Part shown: positions 33,366 through 43,481 of the stretch, one piece after another
Numbering within the stretch: the first letter of the stretch is position 1
Layout: the number at the start of each line of letters is the position of its first letter
Source: Pontibacter sp. HSC-36F09
Lineage (GTDB): Bacteria > Bacteroidota > Bacteroidia > Cytophagales > Hymenobacteraceae
Length of the DNA: 64,000 bases
Reading direction: 5' to 3'
NCBI RefSeq assembly: GCF_024171605.1
Contig: NZ_JALKAA010000003.1
Coordinates: 248,001 to 312,000, forward strand
Program-made: the position numbers and the translations under genes
The notes under the pieces: model-generated
The model's input: only the letters and a program-made list of their open reading frames with translations
Told to the model about the DNA's origin: nothing
Databases searched by the model: none

Positions 33366-35744
33366 TTAGAAAGGATAGCCGATGGCAATGTTGAGCACCA
33401 TGCCTTGCTTGCCTGGTTCAGGCTTGAACCTGAATTTAAAGTCGTCGAGAACGAAGCGGTCGCCTTCGGGCAGGTAAGGCACGCGCACAGGTATACCCAG
33501 GTCGAAGCGGATCACGAAGAACTCAATGTCTACCCGCAGGCCAAATCCAGTGCCTACTGCCAGCTCTTTGAACAGGTTGCCTGCCTTGAACTTAGGTTTA
33601 TCCAGCAGCCCATCGCTGTTGTAAGTTTCGTTGATCAGCCAGATGTTACCGGCATCCACAAAGACAGCTCCCCTGAAAAATCCGAATATCGGGAAACGGT
33701 ACTCTGCATTCGCCTCCAGTTTAATATCACCTACCTGGTCAAAAAAGGAGAAGGCGAGGGAGTCCGGCACGTTGTAGCTACCCGGCCCGATGCTGCGCGC
33801 GCGAAAGGCCCTGATGCTGTTCGGCCCTCCAATCGAAAACTGTTTCACATAAGGCATGGTCAGGGAGTTGCCATAGGGGTAGCCCACCCCTGCGATCAGG
33901 CGCGTCGCCAACTGGCTTGTTTTTGAAAAGTTGAAGTAGTAGCGGAAGTCGTTTTCGAGGCGCGTGTACTGCGAGTACGGCTGCCCGAAGATGGTGCGCG
34001 GTGGAATAGGCGGCTCAGAGGAATCGTCGCGCTTGTCACTGCCCAGCAGCGACTGCACCGCACTCACCAGGTTGCCCGACACATCGAGGGTGGTAGCATT
34101 GAAAAACTGGTGCGTTTTATTCTCCAGACTCAGCGTACTGAAGGTATGCTGGTAGATGGATCCGATGATAAATTGCTCCTCAAAACTACTTCTTAAAAAT
34201 GGGTTCTCCTCAAGAATATCCATAAACTCGTCTGTCTGTTTGCCAAGGCGCACATACTGCAGGTTGATGGGGGTGAATTCGTGTGTGATCGTTTGCTTTG
34301 GGCGCCAGTTGTACCCATAGGAGGCGTTAAAGGAGTTCATCTGAAAGAACTGTACCCGGTTCAGGAAATTGTAGCCCAGCGTAATACGCGTATTGGGCAC
34401 AAAGGCAGAGCGTAAGTTGGGCAGGTTAAAGGGTGCTACCAGCCTTGGGAAGGTGAGGCTGGTTTGTACCCCAAGCTCGTAGGAGCTAAGCCCGACCGGA
34501 TTCTCATCGGGCGACTCGCCGCTGCTGACGACCCGCTGGCCCCCGACCTGGTTCTCGAACCGCCCTGTAAAATTTACGGTGAGCATCTCTGATCCTTTGA
34601 AAGCATTTCGGTTTCGGAACGATACGGAAACACCGGGCCCGGCCAGGTTATTGGATTTACTCACCATCTGTGCTTCCGCCCGGAGCGATTTTTTCATGTC
34701 GGGCGTCATGAAGATAAAGGCGTCCAGCCGGTCCTCTTTCAGGGTATCGCGCTCGTACTGGAGGTTCACGAACTTGTAGGCACTCAGACCCGACAGCCTG
34801 CTCACCGTCAGCAGGTGGTTGCGCCGGCTGTACAAACTGTCCTTCGCTACAAAGAGGCCCGGCACAATATGCTTTGCCCGCACATAATTTTCGCTGGGAA
34901 TGTAGTTGTAACCTTCAAAGCGTAGCGTATCGCTCACGGACAGGCTGTCGTTCAGAACGAAGTTTGCGTTGATGAAGATGTCGTCAATCTTATAGGAGCG
35001 CAGGGCGGGTGCCGGCATGTCGTTTTTGAGTCGTAGCACTACATCCACGCCTTTGTTACCCACCGTGGTATCAGCGCTGAAAATGAGCATATTGGGAGCA
35101 AAGAAGAAGTAGCCTCGGTTTTTGAGTGCCTGGTCTATCCGGGTCCTTTCCAGGATCATTTTATCCAGGTCGTAGGGCTCTTCTGGCTTGATCAGTGAGT
35201 TGGCCTGTAACTGCCTGATCTCTGCATGTAGGGGCAACGAGTCGCTGAGGGTATAGGCCATATTCCGTATGCGGTAAGGCTCATGCACTGTAGCCTCCCA
35301 GGCAATGGTAGCTTTTTTCTTTTTGATGGTGGTATCGCTCTGCACGGTATTGTAAAAGTAGCCCCGGTTGTGCAGGCGGGCGCGCATCACTTCGTTGATG
35401 CTGGCAGTATCCACTTCCGATAGCAGCACAGGTGGCTCGCCCAGTTTAGTCTGTATCCAGTGTTTCAGGCCTTTGTCTTTCTCTGTGTAAAATGCGTTGT
35501 GGATCCAGAGCTTGGGGCGCATACCGAGGATCGAGGCGTTGGGCTTCGGGCGAACCGTGTTGCTCAGTTCGGTTTCCAATTCGGGGCCACGCTTGCTGCT
35601 GTCCTTCTCGTCGTTCACCTTCACCTCAAATCCGGCAAACAGGGCATCACCCTTCGGTACGGTTTTCGTGCTGCTGCAACCGGGCAGTAGCCAACTCAGT
35701 GCCAGACATAAAGCAATCAAGGTATAGCGTAAGGCTGTGGTCAT
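33366..35744 (-). CDS. tamL: TamL: lipoprotein BamA/TamA-family outer-membrane protein
   Basis: 792 residues. The signal peptide ends in the lipobox LLPGC (Cys23), the mark of the Bacteroidota TamA variant TamL. POTRA-like repeats fill about residues 90-350 (INEVMRARLHNRGYFYNTVQSD; ILERTRIDQALKNRGYFFFAPN). The C-terminal half is the 16-strand Omp85 barrel, with conserved IGGPNSIRAFRARSIGPGSY, LEANAEYRFPIFG and VFVDAGNIW, and ending in an aromatic residue (YPF). It works with TamB in moving outer-membrane proteins or lipids across the envelope. It lies 7 bases after tamB, in one operon. Confidence 0.92.
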   Translation of the reverse strand: MTTALRYTLIALCLALSWLLPGCSSTKTVPKGDALFAGFEVKVNDEKDSSKRGPELETELSNTVRPKPNASILGMRPKLWIHNAFYTEKDKGLKHWIQTKLGEPPVLLSEVDTASINEVMRARLHNRGYFYNTVQSDTTIKKKKATIAWEATVHEPYRIRNMAYTLSDSLPLHAEIRQLQANSLIKPEEPYDLDKMILERTRIDQALKNRGYFFFAPNMLIFSADTTVGNKGVDVVLRLKNDMPAPALRSYKIDDIFINANFVLNDSLSVSDTLRFEGYNYIPSENYVRAKHIVPGLFVAKDSLYSRRNHLLTVSRLSGLSAYKFVNLQYERDTLKEDRLDAFIFMTPDMKKSLRAEAQMVSKSNNLAGPGVSVSFRNRNAFKGSEMLTVNFTGRFENQVGGQRVVSSGESPDENPVGLSSYELGVQTSLTFPRLVAPFNLPNLRSAFVPNTRITLGYNFLNRVQFFQMNSFNASYGYNWRPKQTITHEFTPINLQYVRLGKQTDEFMDILEENPFLRSSFEEQFIIGSIYQHTFSTLSLENKTHQFFNATTLDVSGNLVSAVQSLLGSDKRDDSSEPPIPPRTIFGQPYSQYTRLENDFRYYFNFSKTSQLATRLIAGVGYPYGNSLTMPYVKQFSIGGPNSIRAFRARSIGPGSYNVPDSLAFSFFDQVGDIKLEANAEYRFPIFGFFRGAVFVDAGNIWLINETYNSDGLLDKPKFKAGNLFKELAVGTGFGLRVDIEFFVIRFDLGIPVRVPYLPEGDRFVLDDFKFRFKPEPGKQGMVLNIAIGYPF

Positions 35745-35751
35745 AGGGGAC

Positions 35752-38700
35752 TTATTCTTGTTCTTCTTTTACGACTTCTTCTACTTTCTCTTCAGCTTCC
35801 AGCTCTTCCTTTCGCTTCTCCCGCTGGTTAAACTTAATGGCCTCCTCCAGGCGACGTTCTTCTCTGCGTGCCCCTCTGCTCTCCAGGCTTCGGAAAAGGT
35901 CAGAGAAGTTGTCATAATCGCGCACAAAGATCAGGCCCACGCCGGTGGCCCGCACATCACCCTCTAGGAAGCCCTCGTACTGGTTGCGCTGGAAGGCTCG
36001 CACTCGCAGCCTGCCGTCTTTTGTAAGCGAGTACTCCACCGACACGTCTCCGCCGAAACCGCTCATGTTGCGCTGTTGTTCACTCTGTCCTTCCAGTCCA
36101 ACGTCAGCACCAACACGTACCGTCAGGCGGTCATTCAGAAACTGCTGGCGCAAGGCCACGTTCAGGTCGGTGCGTCCCTCGGCTGAACCGGAGGAGTAAT
36201 CTTCATAAGAGCTTACGCCCAGTTCCAGTCCGAGTCCGCCGGCATAGCGGTTCGTCAACTGATTGAGTTGGTCTGTCATGACCTGGCTTAAGCTATTGCG
36301 GGCAGTAGAGCCCAGTCCGCCACCACCAGAGCTCGACAGCGGGTCCTCTGCCATGAAACGGCCCAATACCAGAAGTGAGAAAACCTGTTTATTGAGTTCA
36401 GAATCACTCTGGCGCAAGGCACCCAGGCGGGCTTCCACAGTACCATCCAAAGCCCCCCGCCGCTGCTCTTCCAGCTGAATGTCAAATCCGATCTCTGGTT
36501 TGAGCAACTCTCCGTTCAAATTAACATACACCTCGAAAGGCAACTGCGTACGATAACGGTTGAGCTGGCCGGCATCTACGTCCAACTGATTAGACACCAG
36601 TTCCATAGGAGCCGCATCAATTCGGTAAATGGCTGAGATCTGCATGTTGGCCTGCATCGGGTCACCGGTCCAGTTGATGTAGCTGCCTTTCGCGATCTCG
36701 AGTTTGCGTGACACCAGGTCATAAAAGTCCATGCTGTACATACCTTCCGTAATCTCATAGCGACCGCTCATGCTGATCTGTCCGCTTGGCGTGATGCCGA
36801 TGTAGAGGGGAGACGCATTGCCGCGCACGACCAGGTTATCCCCCGTGGTCGGATCTATCACAATGGTCACGGTGGTGGCATCGGTTACGTTGATCTGCGC
36901 ATCGACGTTGGCACCCATAAAACCGGCGGTCGTGTTTTCCTCCACCACTCTTGCGAGAATGGCGTTGAGAGAGTCGTTGAGCGTGACAAATTCGACCACC
37001 CCTTCGCGCTCGGCGGCGGCCACCCCTTCGGCCGGGATCACGGTGGTGAATGTGGAGCCATCGAGCACCGTCACGAATACTTCAATGTTCGGCGCCATCA
37101 TATTGCCCGTTATACTGGCTTTCATCGCCATCTGCACATTTCCATAAAACAGGTCGTTGTCGTTGGCGGTGGAGTTCATGGCCAGGAAGCGGTCCGAACG
37201 CGCGCGCAGGTCGAAGGTATAGTCCGTGTAGTTCTGCGTCAGGATATTGCCGTTGATGTCGAGCGTGTTGCCCAGCGTGTCAGTCAGGGTGAAGTCGCGC
37301 ATGCTGATGCCTTTCTCCGTGAACTCCAGCCGCTCGTTCTGTAAGGTATAGAGCGAGTTGAGCATGGTCAGGTTAAACTGCGCCTGGTTAAAATCAAGAC
37401 CACCCCGGATAGCGGGCTGTGCCAGTGTGCCTGTGATGCGCAGCTTGCCATTGGCGCTTCCGGCCAGTCTGTCTACCATACCTTGGGTGAAACCGCCGAA
37501 CGAGGCCAGGTTCAGGTTGGCAATGTTAGCATCCAGGTTGAGCAGGCTCGTTTCAGGCTTCAGTTCGTAAGTACCACTTACCAGCACTTCGTTGCCATTG
37601 CCGGTCAGCCCCAGGTTCAGGTTGTAGCGATTAGGGCCCGCTGTGTTGGCTTTCAGGGCAATATCGCCGATCGGTATACCTGTGTAGGCGAAGTCAGTCA
37701 GGGTAAGGTCTGCGGTAAAGGCCGGATTGCCGGCCAGCAGATCCGTCAGCATGGCGGTACCGTTCAATACACCCGTCATCACGCTGTCCTGCTGCTGAAA
37801 CGACGTCATGATATGACCGATCTCAAAGTTGCCGAACTCTACCTGCAGCGGTGCATTCGGTTTAACCGGGCCCGTGCTGTTGAGCAGTATATAGTTTCCG
37901 TTTCGCTCCAGTCGGATGTTCTGTGCATAAAGCAGGTTGGTATCGAACTGCAGGTAGTTGTCCTGCGGTACCGACCAAGGCTCCCCATTGATGACAAGCT
38001 GCTCTGGATTAAAGGCAAAACGATAACCCGGCCCCAAGCTATTGAGCACACCGCCAATTACAAACTGCTCCGCGCTGTCTGCGTCAGCCATGGCCAGTCG
38101 CACGCTCATATCATTGTCGCGGGCTGCCCCGTTCAGGCTCACATTGTTGAGCAACAGGGAAGGGGAACGGATCTCACGGACACCCAGATTGTAACCCATC
38201 TGCTCGCGGTTGCCGCGTACCTGTAGTGTCATATCCTGTATGTTATATTCGGTATAGGTCAGTTTGCTCACGTTCGCGTCCATGGCAAATGCCTGCGTCT
38301 CTCCGTTGTAGGAAGCCGTGATCGGACCATTTACCTGTAGTTCTTCCAGATCAGGCACAAAGGAGGCGATGATGTCCGGACGGCGAACGAGCATCGTAGC
38401 CTCAAAACTGCCCAGGTTGACGTTGGCCGGGTAGGGCGGATCAGGTTGCAAGTCGAAGTACGCAGAGAAGTGTTTAGCCAGGGCGGTAGGAAGCTCACCC
38501 AGATCATTGGCAAACCGCATGTCGGCGTTGAGTATGCTGGAATTAAGTTCGATGGCAGCACCTGGCATTTTCTGCTTCAGGGTCAGCTGCAGCGAGTCGA
38601 TGGGGTAGGAGACCCCTTGCAGACGCACGCGTACATTGTCGCCCTCCAGTGTGCCGCTGATATCGTTGGCATCCTTGCCGGCAAAGCGACCCCGCAGCTG

Positions 38701-40812
38701 CCCCCGCACGCCGAGCTCCTCTTTATAAAAATTGAGTGCCTTCAGGTCGACGCCTTTCAGGTCCAGGTCAAACACGTACTCCCCCCGCTGGGCATTGCGC
38801 ATATTAAAGTCGCCTTTCAGGTCGAAGTTCAGGTTCTCGTCGCGGGCGCGGGCGGCTACCTGGTACAGGTTGCGATTGATGCGGGCGTCCACGTCCACAT
38901 TGTTATAGGCGTAATTGTTGTAATTGGCCTCTTTGATGTGGGCCTTCACATCCGCGCGCATGGTTTCGGGACTTAAGCCGGTACCACGGGCTGTTGCCTC
39001 AAAAGCGACACGCCCTACACCATAGTCTTCTGTAAATAGCTGCTTCAGATCAAAGCCCGCGGTTTTGACGGTCGCCCGGAAAGGCTCGGCTCCGGTTGGT
39101 CCCTCGTCCATATCCACGACGGCATTCAGGTTGCCAAAGGAACTTTTGATCGCTGCGTTCAGATCGAAGTTGGTCAGCGTGCCGCTATACCTGCCCGTCA
39201 TGCTCAGGTTATTTGGAATCCTGATCTCAGGCGGAATCGTGCCAGGTGGGGCCAATGCCAGGATGTCGGTGCGGGTGGTGGCCAGGCGGTTGATGTTGAG
39301 GTTCATGGCCAGGCGATCCGGGTCCATTGCATTGCGCACGTTGCCACTCACGTTCACGGCTGTACCCTGTAGACCGGCCACCTGCAACTGCTGTATACTG
39401 ATATTGTCCAGTGGACCCTGCGCGCGTCCGTCGAGTCGAATGGTGGATTTGGCGATTTTGCGGAACGAAGGATTCTCGGCGAGGTCAGGCGCAAAAAGCA
39501 GCACATCCTGCATGCTGATGCGACTGTTGTCAATGTCGAGGTCCAACTGAACGGCATCCAGATTATCGGTCAGGTCGGCCCAGGAGGTATAGTTTAATGC
39601 CAGGTCTTTGCCAATGCGACTGTTGCCTGTCTGCAGATCAAGGTTGGCCAGTCTGGCGTGCGTAGAGTCGAGCGTAATATCAGATTGAAAATTGTTAATC
39701 CGGAAGCCGCTCTTTTCCTCAAGCTTGAGCTGGTTGAGTTGCATGCCCATCTGGTTCAGGCTATACCTGACATCTTCGGCGTTCATTTCGATATTAGTGA
39801 AGCGTAGGTGGTTGTAGTCCATCCCGCGAGCCTGTCGGGGCGCGTCGGCATTCTCCATACCTGCTTCCAGCCCGCTCACGTTCAGCTTACCCAGGTTCAG
39901 GACCCACTTCACCGGCTGGCCCTGCGTCTTTTCTACTGATTCGTCCAGATTGCGCACCGTCTCGGCCGGGTTCACAGCCAGCGAGTCAGTTGGCACCATT
40001 TTCTTCTGCACATACAGCACTTTGGAGTCGTGCAGGTCGAAGCTACGCAAGTCGATGCGGGCATTGGGCAGGTCGATGTCTTCCACGGCCAGTTCCGATT
40101 TGCCCAGCTTCAGTTCAATGCGCTGGTCAGCCGGAATACTGACGTAGTTCAGGGCGAAGTTTTCCACTTCCACGCTGCTCATGTCAAATTCAAAAGTTAT
40201 AGGCTCAGGCTCTGTTTCAGGAGGTAGTTTGGTCTGCACATAGTTTATACCTGTGTTGCGAAGCTCTATTTCATCCAGGCGGTAGATCTCTTCTTCCAGG
40301 TTCAGCTCTTCCATGGTGGTGGTGAGCTGTCCTACCCTTGCCCGAATGTGATTGCCGCCTGCTTCGTCGTTGAAGTTGACGTACACGTTCTCGAGGTTGA
40401 TCAGGCCCAGGTCCAGCTGCATGGCACCGGTCGAGTCGGCAGGCTGGGCTGCCGTGGTATCGGTGGCGAAGGCGTCCATCAGGAAGTCGAAGTTGGACGT
40501 GGAGTCAGGGCGTATGTGCAGGTTGAGGGTGGCCTGCTGCAGGTCTATTTTACTGATGTTGATTTTGCCGCTCAACAGCGACCATACCTTGAGGTCGAGC
40601 CCGAGGCGTTGGCTATACCAGAGCGTGTCCTGCTGCTGGTCTTCCATGTACACATTCTCCAGCACAATGGCATTGCGCCAGTCTGTCTTAAAACGCCCGA
40701 TCTCCACCCGAGTGTCGAGCATGCCGGCCAGGTATGAGGCTCCTTTCTGCGCAGCAAAATTTTGTACTTTCGGGATTTGCAACGCGATTATAATGAGCAA
40801 TAAAAGCCCCAC
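35752..40812 (-). CDS. tamB: TamB family translocation/assembly module protein
   Basis: At least 1686 residues, beginning at a GTG. TamB is an inner-membrane-anchored periplasm-spanning protein with a long hydrophobic beta-taco groove; it is thought to guide lipids or barrel proteins to the outer membrane. The N-terminus is hydrophobic (LLLLIIIALQIPKVQN), the middle is a long series of beta repeats with AsmA-like blocks (LENVYMED, LNLDANIANLNLASFGGF), and the last ~350 residues hold the DUF490/TamB domain (LYIGITPSGQISMSGRYEITEGMYSM). The C-terminal tail is very acidic and basic (RREERRLEEAIKFNQREKRKEE). The frame stays open 31 codons upstream and encodes more of the membrane helix without an ATG, GTG or TTG, so the true start may be non-canonical. 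Followed by tamL. Confidence 0.92.
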   Translation of the reverse strand: MGLLLLIIIALQIPKVQNFAAQKGASYLAGMLDTRVEIGRFKTDWRNAIVLENVYMEDQQQDTLWYSQRLGLDLKVWSLLSGKINISKIDLQQATLNLHIRPDSTSNFDFLMDAFATDTTAAQPADSTGAMQLDLGLINLENVYVNFNDEAGGNHIRARVGQLTTTMEELNLEEEIYRLDEIELRNTGINYVQTKLPPETEPEPITFEFDMSSVEVENFALNYVSIPADQRIELKLGKSELAVEDIDLPNARIDLRSFDLHDSKVLYVQKKMVPTDSLAVNPAETVRNLDESVEKTQGQPVKWVLNLGKLNVSGLEAGMENADAPRQARGMDYNHLRFTNIEMNAEDVRYSLNQMGMQLNQLKLEEKSGFRINNFQSDITLDSTHARLANLDLQTGNSRIGKDLALNYTSWADLTDNLDAVQLDLDIDNSRISMQDVLLFAPDLAENPSFRKIAKSTIRLDGRAQGPLDNISIQQLQVAGLQGTAVNVSGNVRNAMDPDRLAMNLNINRLATTRTDILALAPPGTIPPEIRIPNNLSMTGRYSGTLTNFDLNAAIKSSFGNLNAVVDMDEGPTGAEPFRATVKTAGFDLKQLFTEDYGVGRVAFEATARGTGLSPETMRADVKAHIKEANYNNYAYNNVDVDARINRNLYQVAARARDENLNFDLKGDFNMRNAQRGEYVFDLDLKGVDLKALNFYKEELGVRGQLRGRFAGKDANDISGTLEGDNVRVRLQGVSYPIDSLQLTLKQKMPGAAIELNSSILNADMRFANDLGELPTALAKHFSAYFDLQPDPPYPANVNLGSFEATMLVRRPDIIASFVPDLEELQVNGPITASYNGETQAFAMDANVSKLTYTEYNIQDMTLQVRGNREQMGYNLGVREIRSPSLLLNNVSLNGAARDNDMSVRLAMADADSAEQFVIGGVLNSLGPGYRFAFNPEQLVINGEPWSVPQDNYLQFDTNLLYAQNIRLERNGNYILLNSTGPVKPNAPLQVEFGNFEIGHIMTSFQQQDSVMTGVLNGTAMLTDLLAGNPAFTADLTLTDFAYTGIPIGDIALKANTAGPNRYNLNLGLTGNGNEVLVSGTYELKPETSLLNLDANIANLNLASFGGFTQGMVDRLAGSANGKLRITGTLAQPAIRGGLDFNQAQFNLTMLNSLYTLQNERLEFTEKGISMRDFTLTDTLGNTLDINGNILTQNYTDYTFDLRARSDRFLAMNSTANDNDLFYGNVQMAMKASITGNMMAPNIEVFVTVLDGSTFTTVIPAEGVAAAEREGVVEFVTLNDSLNAILARVVEENTTAGFMGANVDAQINVTDATTVTIVIDPTTGDNLVVRGNASPLYIGITPSGQISMSGRYEITEGMYSMDFYDLVSRKLEIAKGSYINWTGDPMQANMQISAIYRIDAAPMELVSNQLDVDAGQLNRYRTQLPFEVYVNLNGELLKPEIGFDIQLEEQRRGALDGTVEARLGALRQSDSELNKQVFSLLVLGRFMAEDPLSSSGGGGLGSTARNSLSQVMTDQLNQLTNRYAGGLGLELGVSSYEDYSSGSAEGRTDLNVALRQQFLNDRLTVRVGADVGLEGQSEQQRNMSGFGGDVSVEYSLTKDGRLRVRAFQRNQYEGFLEGDVRATGVGLIFVRDYDNFSDLFRSLESRGARREERRLEEAIKFNQREKRKEELEAEEKVEEVVKEEQE

Positions 40813-41122
40813 TACGATGGCGAGGAACCACAGTATTACTTTGGCAATGATCTGTCCGATATGTTTAGCTGATGCGATAAGTCTGGTATTTATTTTTTGA
40901 CTTTACGCAGGATTGCTAACAAGGATAGAATTTTTTACTAATGGCAGTTGTTGCGAAAATCCAGGGTTGCCGTGGAATAAAATTACTGCCTTGGTTTACG
41001 CTGAGATCCCTAGCGGGCGCAAGTTGAAATATTTAGTGAAGGTTATGTTGTAACTGACTAATAGACAAACTACTAAATAAAATTAGAGTACACTAGATAA
41101 GGCTTACTTTATTGCATTCTTT

Positions 41123-42424
41123 ATGGCAGGTTCAGCTATACCCCCCGGGTTTGAGGATATGTTAAGTTTTGGATTAGTGGAGGCCTTGTTGGGGCGTAGG
41201 TCGCGCCGCTTTTTCAGAGGTGCAGAGATTCCGGACGGGGTATTTGCCTACAGATCGAGGCATGAACCCATGCCGCTCTCAGAACTGGAGAAGCTTCTCG
41301 TGGTGACTGCCTGCGCCGGCAATACGGGTTGGCACAATATGATCTACCGCGCTCAGCGTTATGCTCCCTACCTCTCGAACTACGCCGCCGCCGCCGGGGG
41401 ACGTATTTTTCCATCTGCAGCGGGCTTTCATACTTCCATGACCTTTTTCACAGATGACACTGGTGTGTATGTGGTCAACAACCGCGATGCTCCTGCCTCC
41501 GCTGATCGCAAAAAGGATAGTTCGCTGGAACTCGATGATGTGGTGCAAGCAATGCGTAGCCATATCACCAAATTACAGGACGGCCGCTTGAAATTACCAT
41601 CTGAGGTGCCCTTTGTAGAAGCACATAATACCTGGGTGAGTAACAAGCCCGGCACACTACTCGTCATTCCGGTGGCAGATCTGGCGCAACATATGCTGCT
41701 GGGCCTTTGTTATATGCTTCAGAACGGACTCGTACTGTACGACGACATCAACAAACGGCAGATTCCAGGTATAGACCGTTTCAAAGCGCTGGCCGATCCG
41801 GATAGCACGTGGCCGATCACGTTTGTCGAACAGCTTTCGCTGGCTGAGGTTTCAGTAGAGATGTCGACTTCCTGCTACGCGGGGACGCTGATGCTGCAGG
41901 CCATGGGGCTCGGCGGCTGGCTGTATGATGGCATCGATCCAATCAGTGTGTTGGGAGCAAGTGGCGTAGCGGGAGTAGATGGACTTGGTTTCCGTTACGA
42001 CACCGATGACCGGTGGCCCTACCCAAACCCAACCGGGCTGGACGGGGTGATGGAAGCGCACTGTCCGCCACACTATGCTGATATGCGCGCTGCTGTGGAT
42101 GCAGTTTGTGATCGTAAATTCGGCAAAGGGGGGCCCTATCACCCGGCGACTCCGGGTCCGTGGAAAGATTCGGCAGGAGTGAGGCAAGCTGCGCAGGTAC
42201 ACGATGAAGCGTTCAGGGAATGTGTGGCGCTACAGGCACAGTATGTGTATGATACATTTGGCAAATTTCCAGGCACCGTGCCGTCGGTTTTCATCTGCAC
42301 TTATCTGCAGGCGCATCACCTCGATCTGGAATTTTACGACAAGTTTTACCAGCCCGGTGCTTACCTGCACACACACGCTAACCACAACAGGCAATGGCAC
42401 CCGGACCTCTCACAAAATCAGTAG
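41123..42424 (+). CDS. Unknown 433-residue protein with nitroreductase-like N-terminal pattern
   Basis: Residues 15-70 (EALLGRRSRRFFRGAEIP, PMPLSELEKLLVVTACAGNTGW) follow the nitroreductase pattern of an RRS-x-R-x-F motif, then L-x-x-LL-x-x-A. Later segments do not match a normal nitroreductase: a long middle with YDDINKRQIPGIDRFK, SVEMSTSCYAGTLMLQAMGLGGWLYDGIDP and a His-rich tail (YLQAHHLDLEFYD, LHTHANHNRQWHPD). No signal peptide. An FMN-binding fold of unusual length is possible, but I do not claim a function. It lies alone between tamB (divergent) and the PEBP gene (convergent), with only 9 bases to the latter's stop and no terminator seen. The 210-base upstream gap shows nothing recognisable. 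Confidence 0.75.
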   Translation: MAGSAIPPGFEDMLSFGLVEALLGRRSRRFFRGAEIPDGVFAYRSRHEPMPLSELEKLLVVTACAGNTGWHNMIYRAQRYAPYLSNYAAAAGGRIFPSAAGFHTSMTFFTDDTGVYVVNNRDAPASADRKKDSSLELDDVVQAMRSHITKLQDGRLKLPSEVPFVEAHNTWVSNKPGTLLVIPVADLAQHMLLGLCYMLQNGLVLYDDINKRQIPGIDRFKALADPDSTWPITFVEQLSLAEVSVEMSTSCYAGTLMLQAMGLGGWLYDGIDPISVLGASGVAGVDGLGFRYDTDDRWPYPNPTGLDGVMEAHCPPHYADMRAAVDAVCDRKFGKGGPYHPATPGPWKDSAGVRQAAQVHDEAFRECVALQAQYVYDTFGKFPGTVPSVFICTYLQAHHLDLEFYDKFYQPGAYLHTHANHNRQWHPDLSQNQ

Positions 42425-42433
42425 ATTTTTTCC

Positions 42434-42904
42434 TTAGGCCATCATCACGTTGTAGCGACTGTACACGCCCATCAGTTCGCCCATCGCCAGTACGTGCGGA
42501 CCCAGCACGCGGAGCAGGGCCTGGCGGCCGGTGCCTTCTTTGATGTTGAGCATCACGTCGAGGGCGTAAATCCTGAAGTAGTAATGGTGCAAACCCTGTG
42601 GCGGGCAGGGGCCGCCGTAGTGGAGCCTTCCAAAATCGTTGGTGCCCTGTATACCGGGCACATCGCCTTCTTCAATCAGGTTGGTGGGAGGTATGTTCCA
42701 TACCAGCCAGTGCGTCCAGATGCCCCGCGGCGCATCAGGGTCTTCGACAATCACTACCACACTCTCCGTATACTTAGGCAGGTTTCTGATTTCAAGCGGC
42801 GGACTGATGTTCTCGCCGTCACAGGTATAGCGGGTCGGTATCCGCTCCCCCTGCGAAAAGGCGGGACTTGTCAGGTATAGCTTTCCTTGTGTTCTCGGCT
42901 GCAT
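42434..42904 (-). CDS. YbhB/YbcL family PEBP-like protein
   Basis: 156 residues. The phosphatidylethanolamine-binding protein (Raf-kinase-inhibitor-like) signature is present: YTCDGENISPPLEI, VVIVEDPDAPRGIWTHWLVWNIP, GRLHYGGPCPPQGLHHYYF. These residues build an anion-binding pocket. Bacterial members are cytosolic or periplasmic; no signal is seen here, so it is probably cytosolic. The function in bacteria is unknown. Transcribed alone, convergent with the 433-residue protein. Confidence 0.92.
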   Translation of the reverse strand: MQPRTQGKLYLTSPAFSQGERIPTRYTCDGENISPPLEIRNLPKYTESVVVIVEDPDAPRGIWTHWLVWNIPPTNLIEEGDVPGIQGTNDFGRLHYGGPCPPQGLHHYYFRIYALDVMLNIKEGTGRQALLRVLGPHVLAMGELMGVYSRYNVMMA

Positions 42905-43223
42905 AGCGTTTCAGTTCCAGTTTAGTGTAAGTATAACTGTCGTTCAGGTGGGTGGGTAAGTAAAATAGTGGCACATTAGTAGGTGTAATATTTATATTAT
43001 AACTTTGTTTACTTATAAAGGTTGGGTTTTTAAATAAAAAAAGGTATATATTTACTAATAATTTTATAAGTTTATACCTCCATCAGCCACAAATCAGTTT
43101 AGATTCTTAAACTAGGCAGCTATTATTAATTTTTTTTGAAGATTTTTTCGTAAATAATTGAAAATTAGTCAGAACCTATTAACTTTCGTATATAAGGAAA
43201 CTCGGATAAAAAAGCATGGGGTT
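42905..43223. other. AT-rich intergenic region
   Basis: About 320 bases with no gene. TAACTTTG at 43000..43007 fits the -7 promoter box on the plus strand and could start a long leader for the small gene at 43224; a near match (TTAACTTTC) also lies about 40 bases before that gene. Facing AGGTATA and TATACCT copies at about 43043 and 43072 flank a short AT-rich loop. Confidence 0.45.
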
Positions 43224-43358
43224 ATGGAGATATTTATCATCTTGACGGTACTGGCGATTTATGCAGTAGGCTACCTGTTGTACTACATGTATGGCAAAGA
43301 GGAGCGAAGCGACCGGAAGTACGATCGCTACCAAAAGTACGACCGTTACCAGGTATAA
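43224..43358 (+). CDS. Small single-pass membrane protein
   Basis: 44 residues from the ATG at 43224. A hydrophobic helix (IFIILTVLAIYAVGYLLYYM, residues 3-22) is followed by a charged tail with a repeat (KYDRYQ-KYDRYQ). An upstream in-frame ATG at 43158 gives a less likely cytosolic leader. Small membrane proteins of this shape are often missed. A terminator follows 60 bases later, supporting an independent transcript. No function known. Confidence 0.55.
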   Translation: MEIFIILTVLAIYAVGYLLYYMYGKEERSDRKYDRYQKYDRYQV

Positions 43359-43419
43359 AGAGGAATCATACTGTTTGTGTATGCAGTGCCCGGGCATTGC
43401 CCGCAACTGTTGCGCCATT

Positions 43420-43454
43420 AAAAAAGGTGCAGGTTAAAGTCCTGCACCTTTTTT
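43420..43454. terminator. Bidirectional terminator
   Basis: AAAAAAGGTGCAGG pairs with CCTGCACCTTTTTT (14 bp) around a 7-base loop, between the small membrane-protein gene and the convergent acyl-carrier-like gene. Confidence 0.9.
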
Positions 43455-43481
43455 AATGAGTCAATTAGGGAATTTGCTTGT

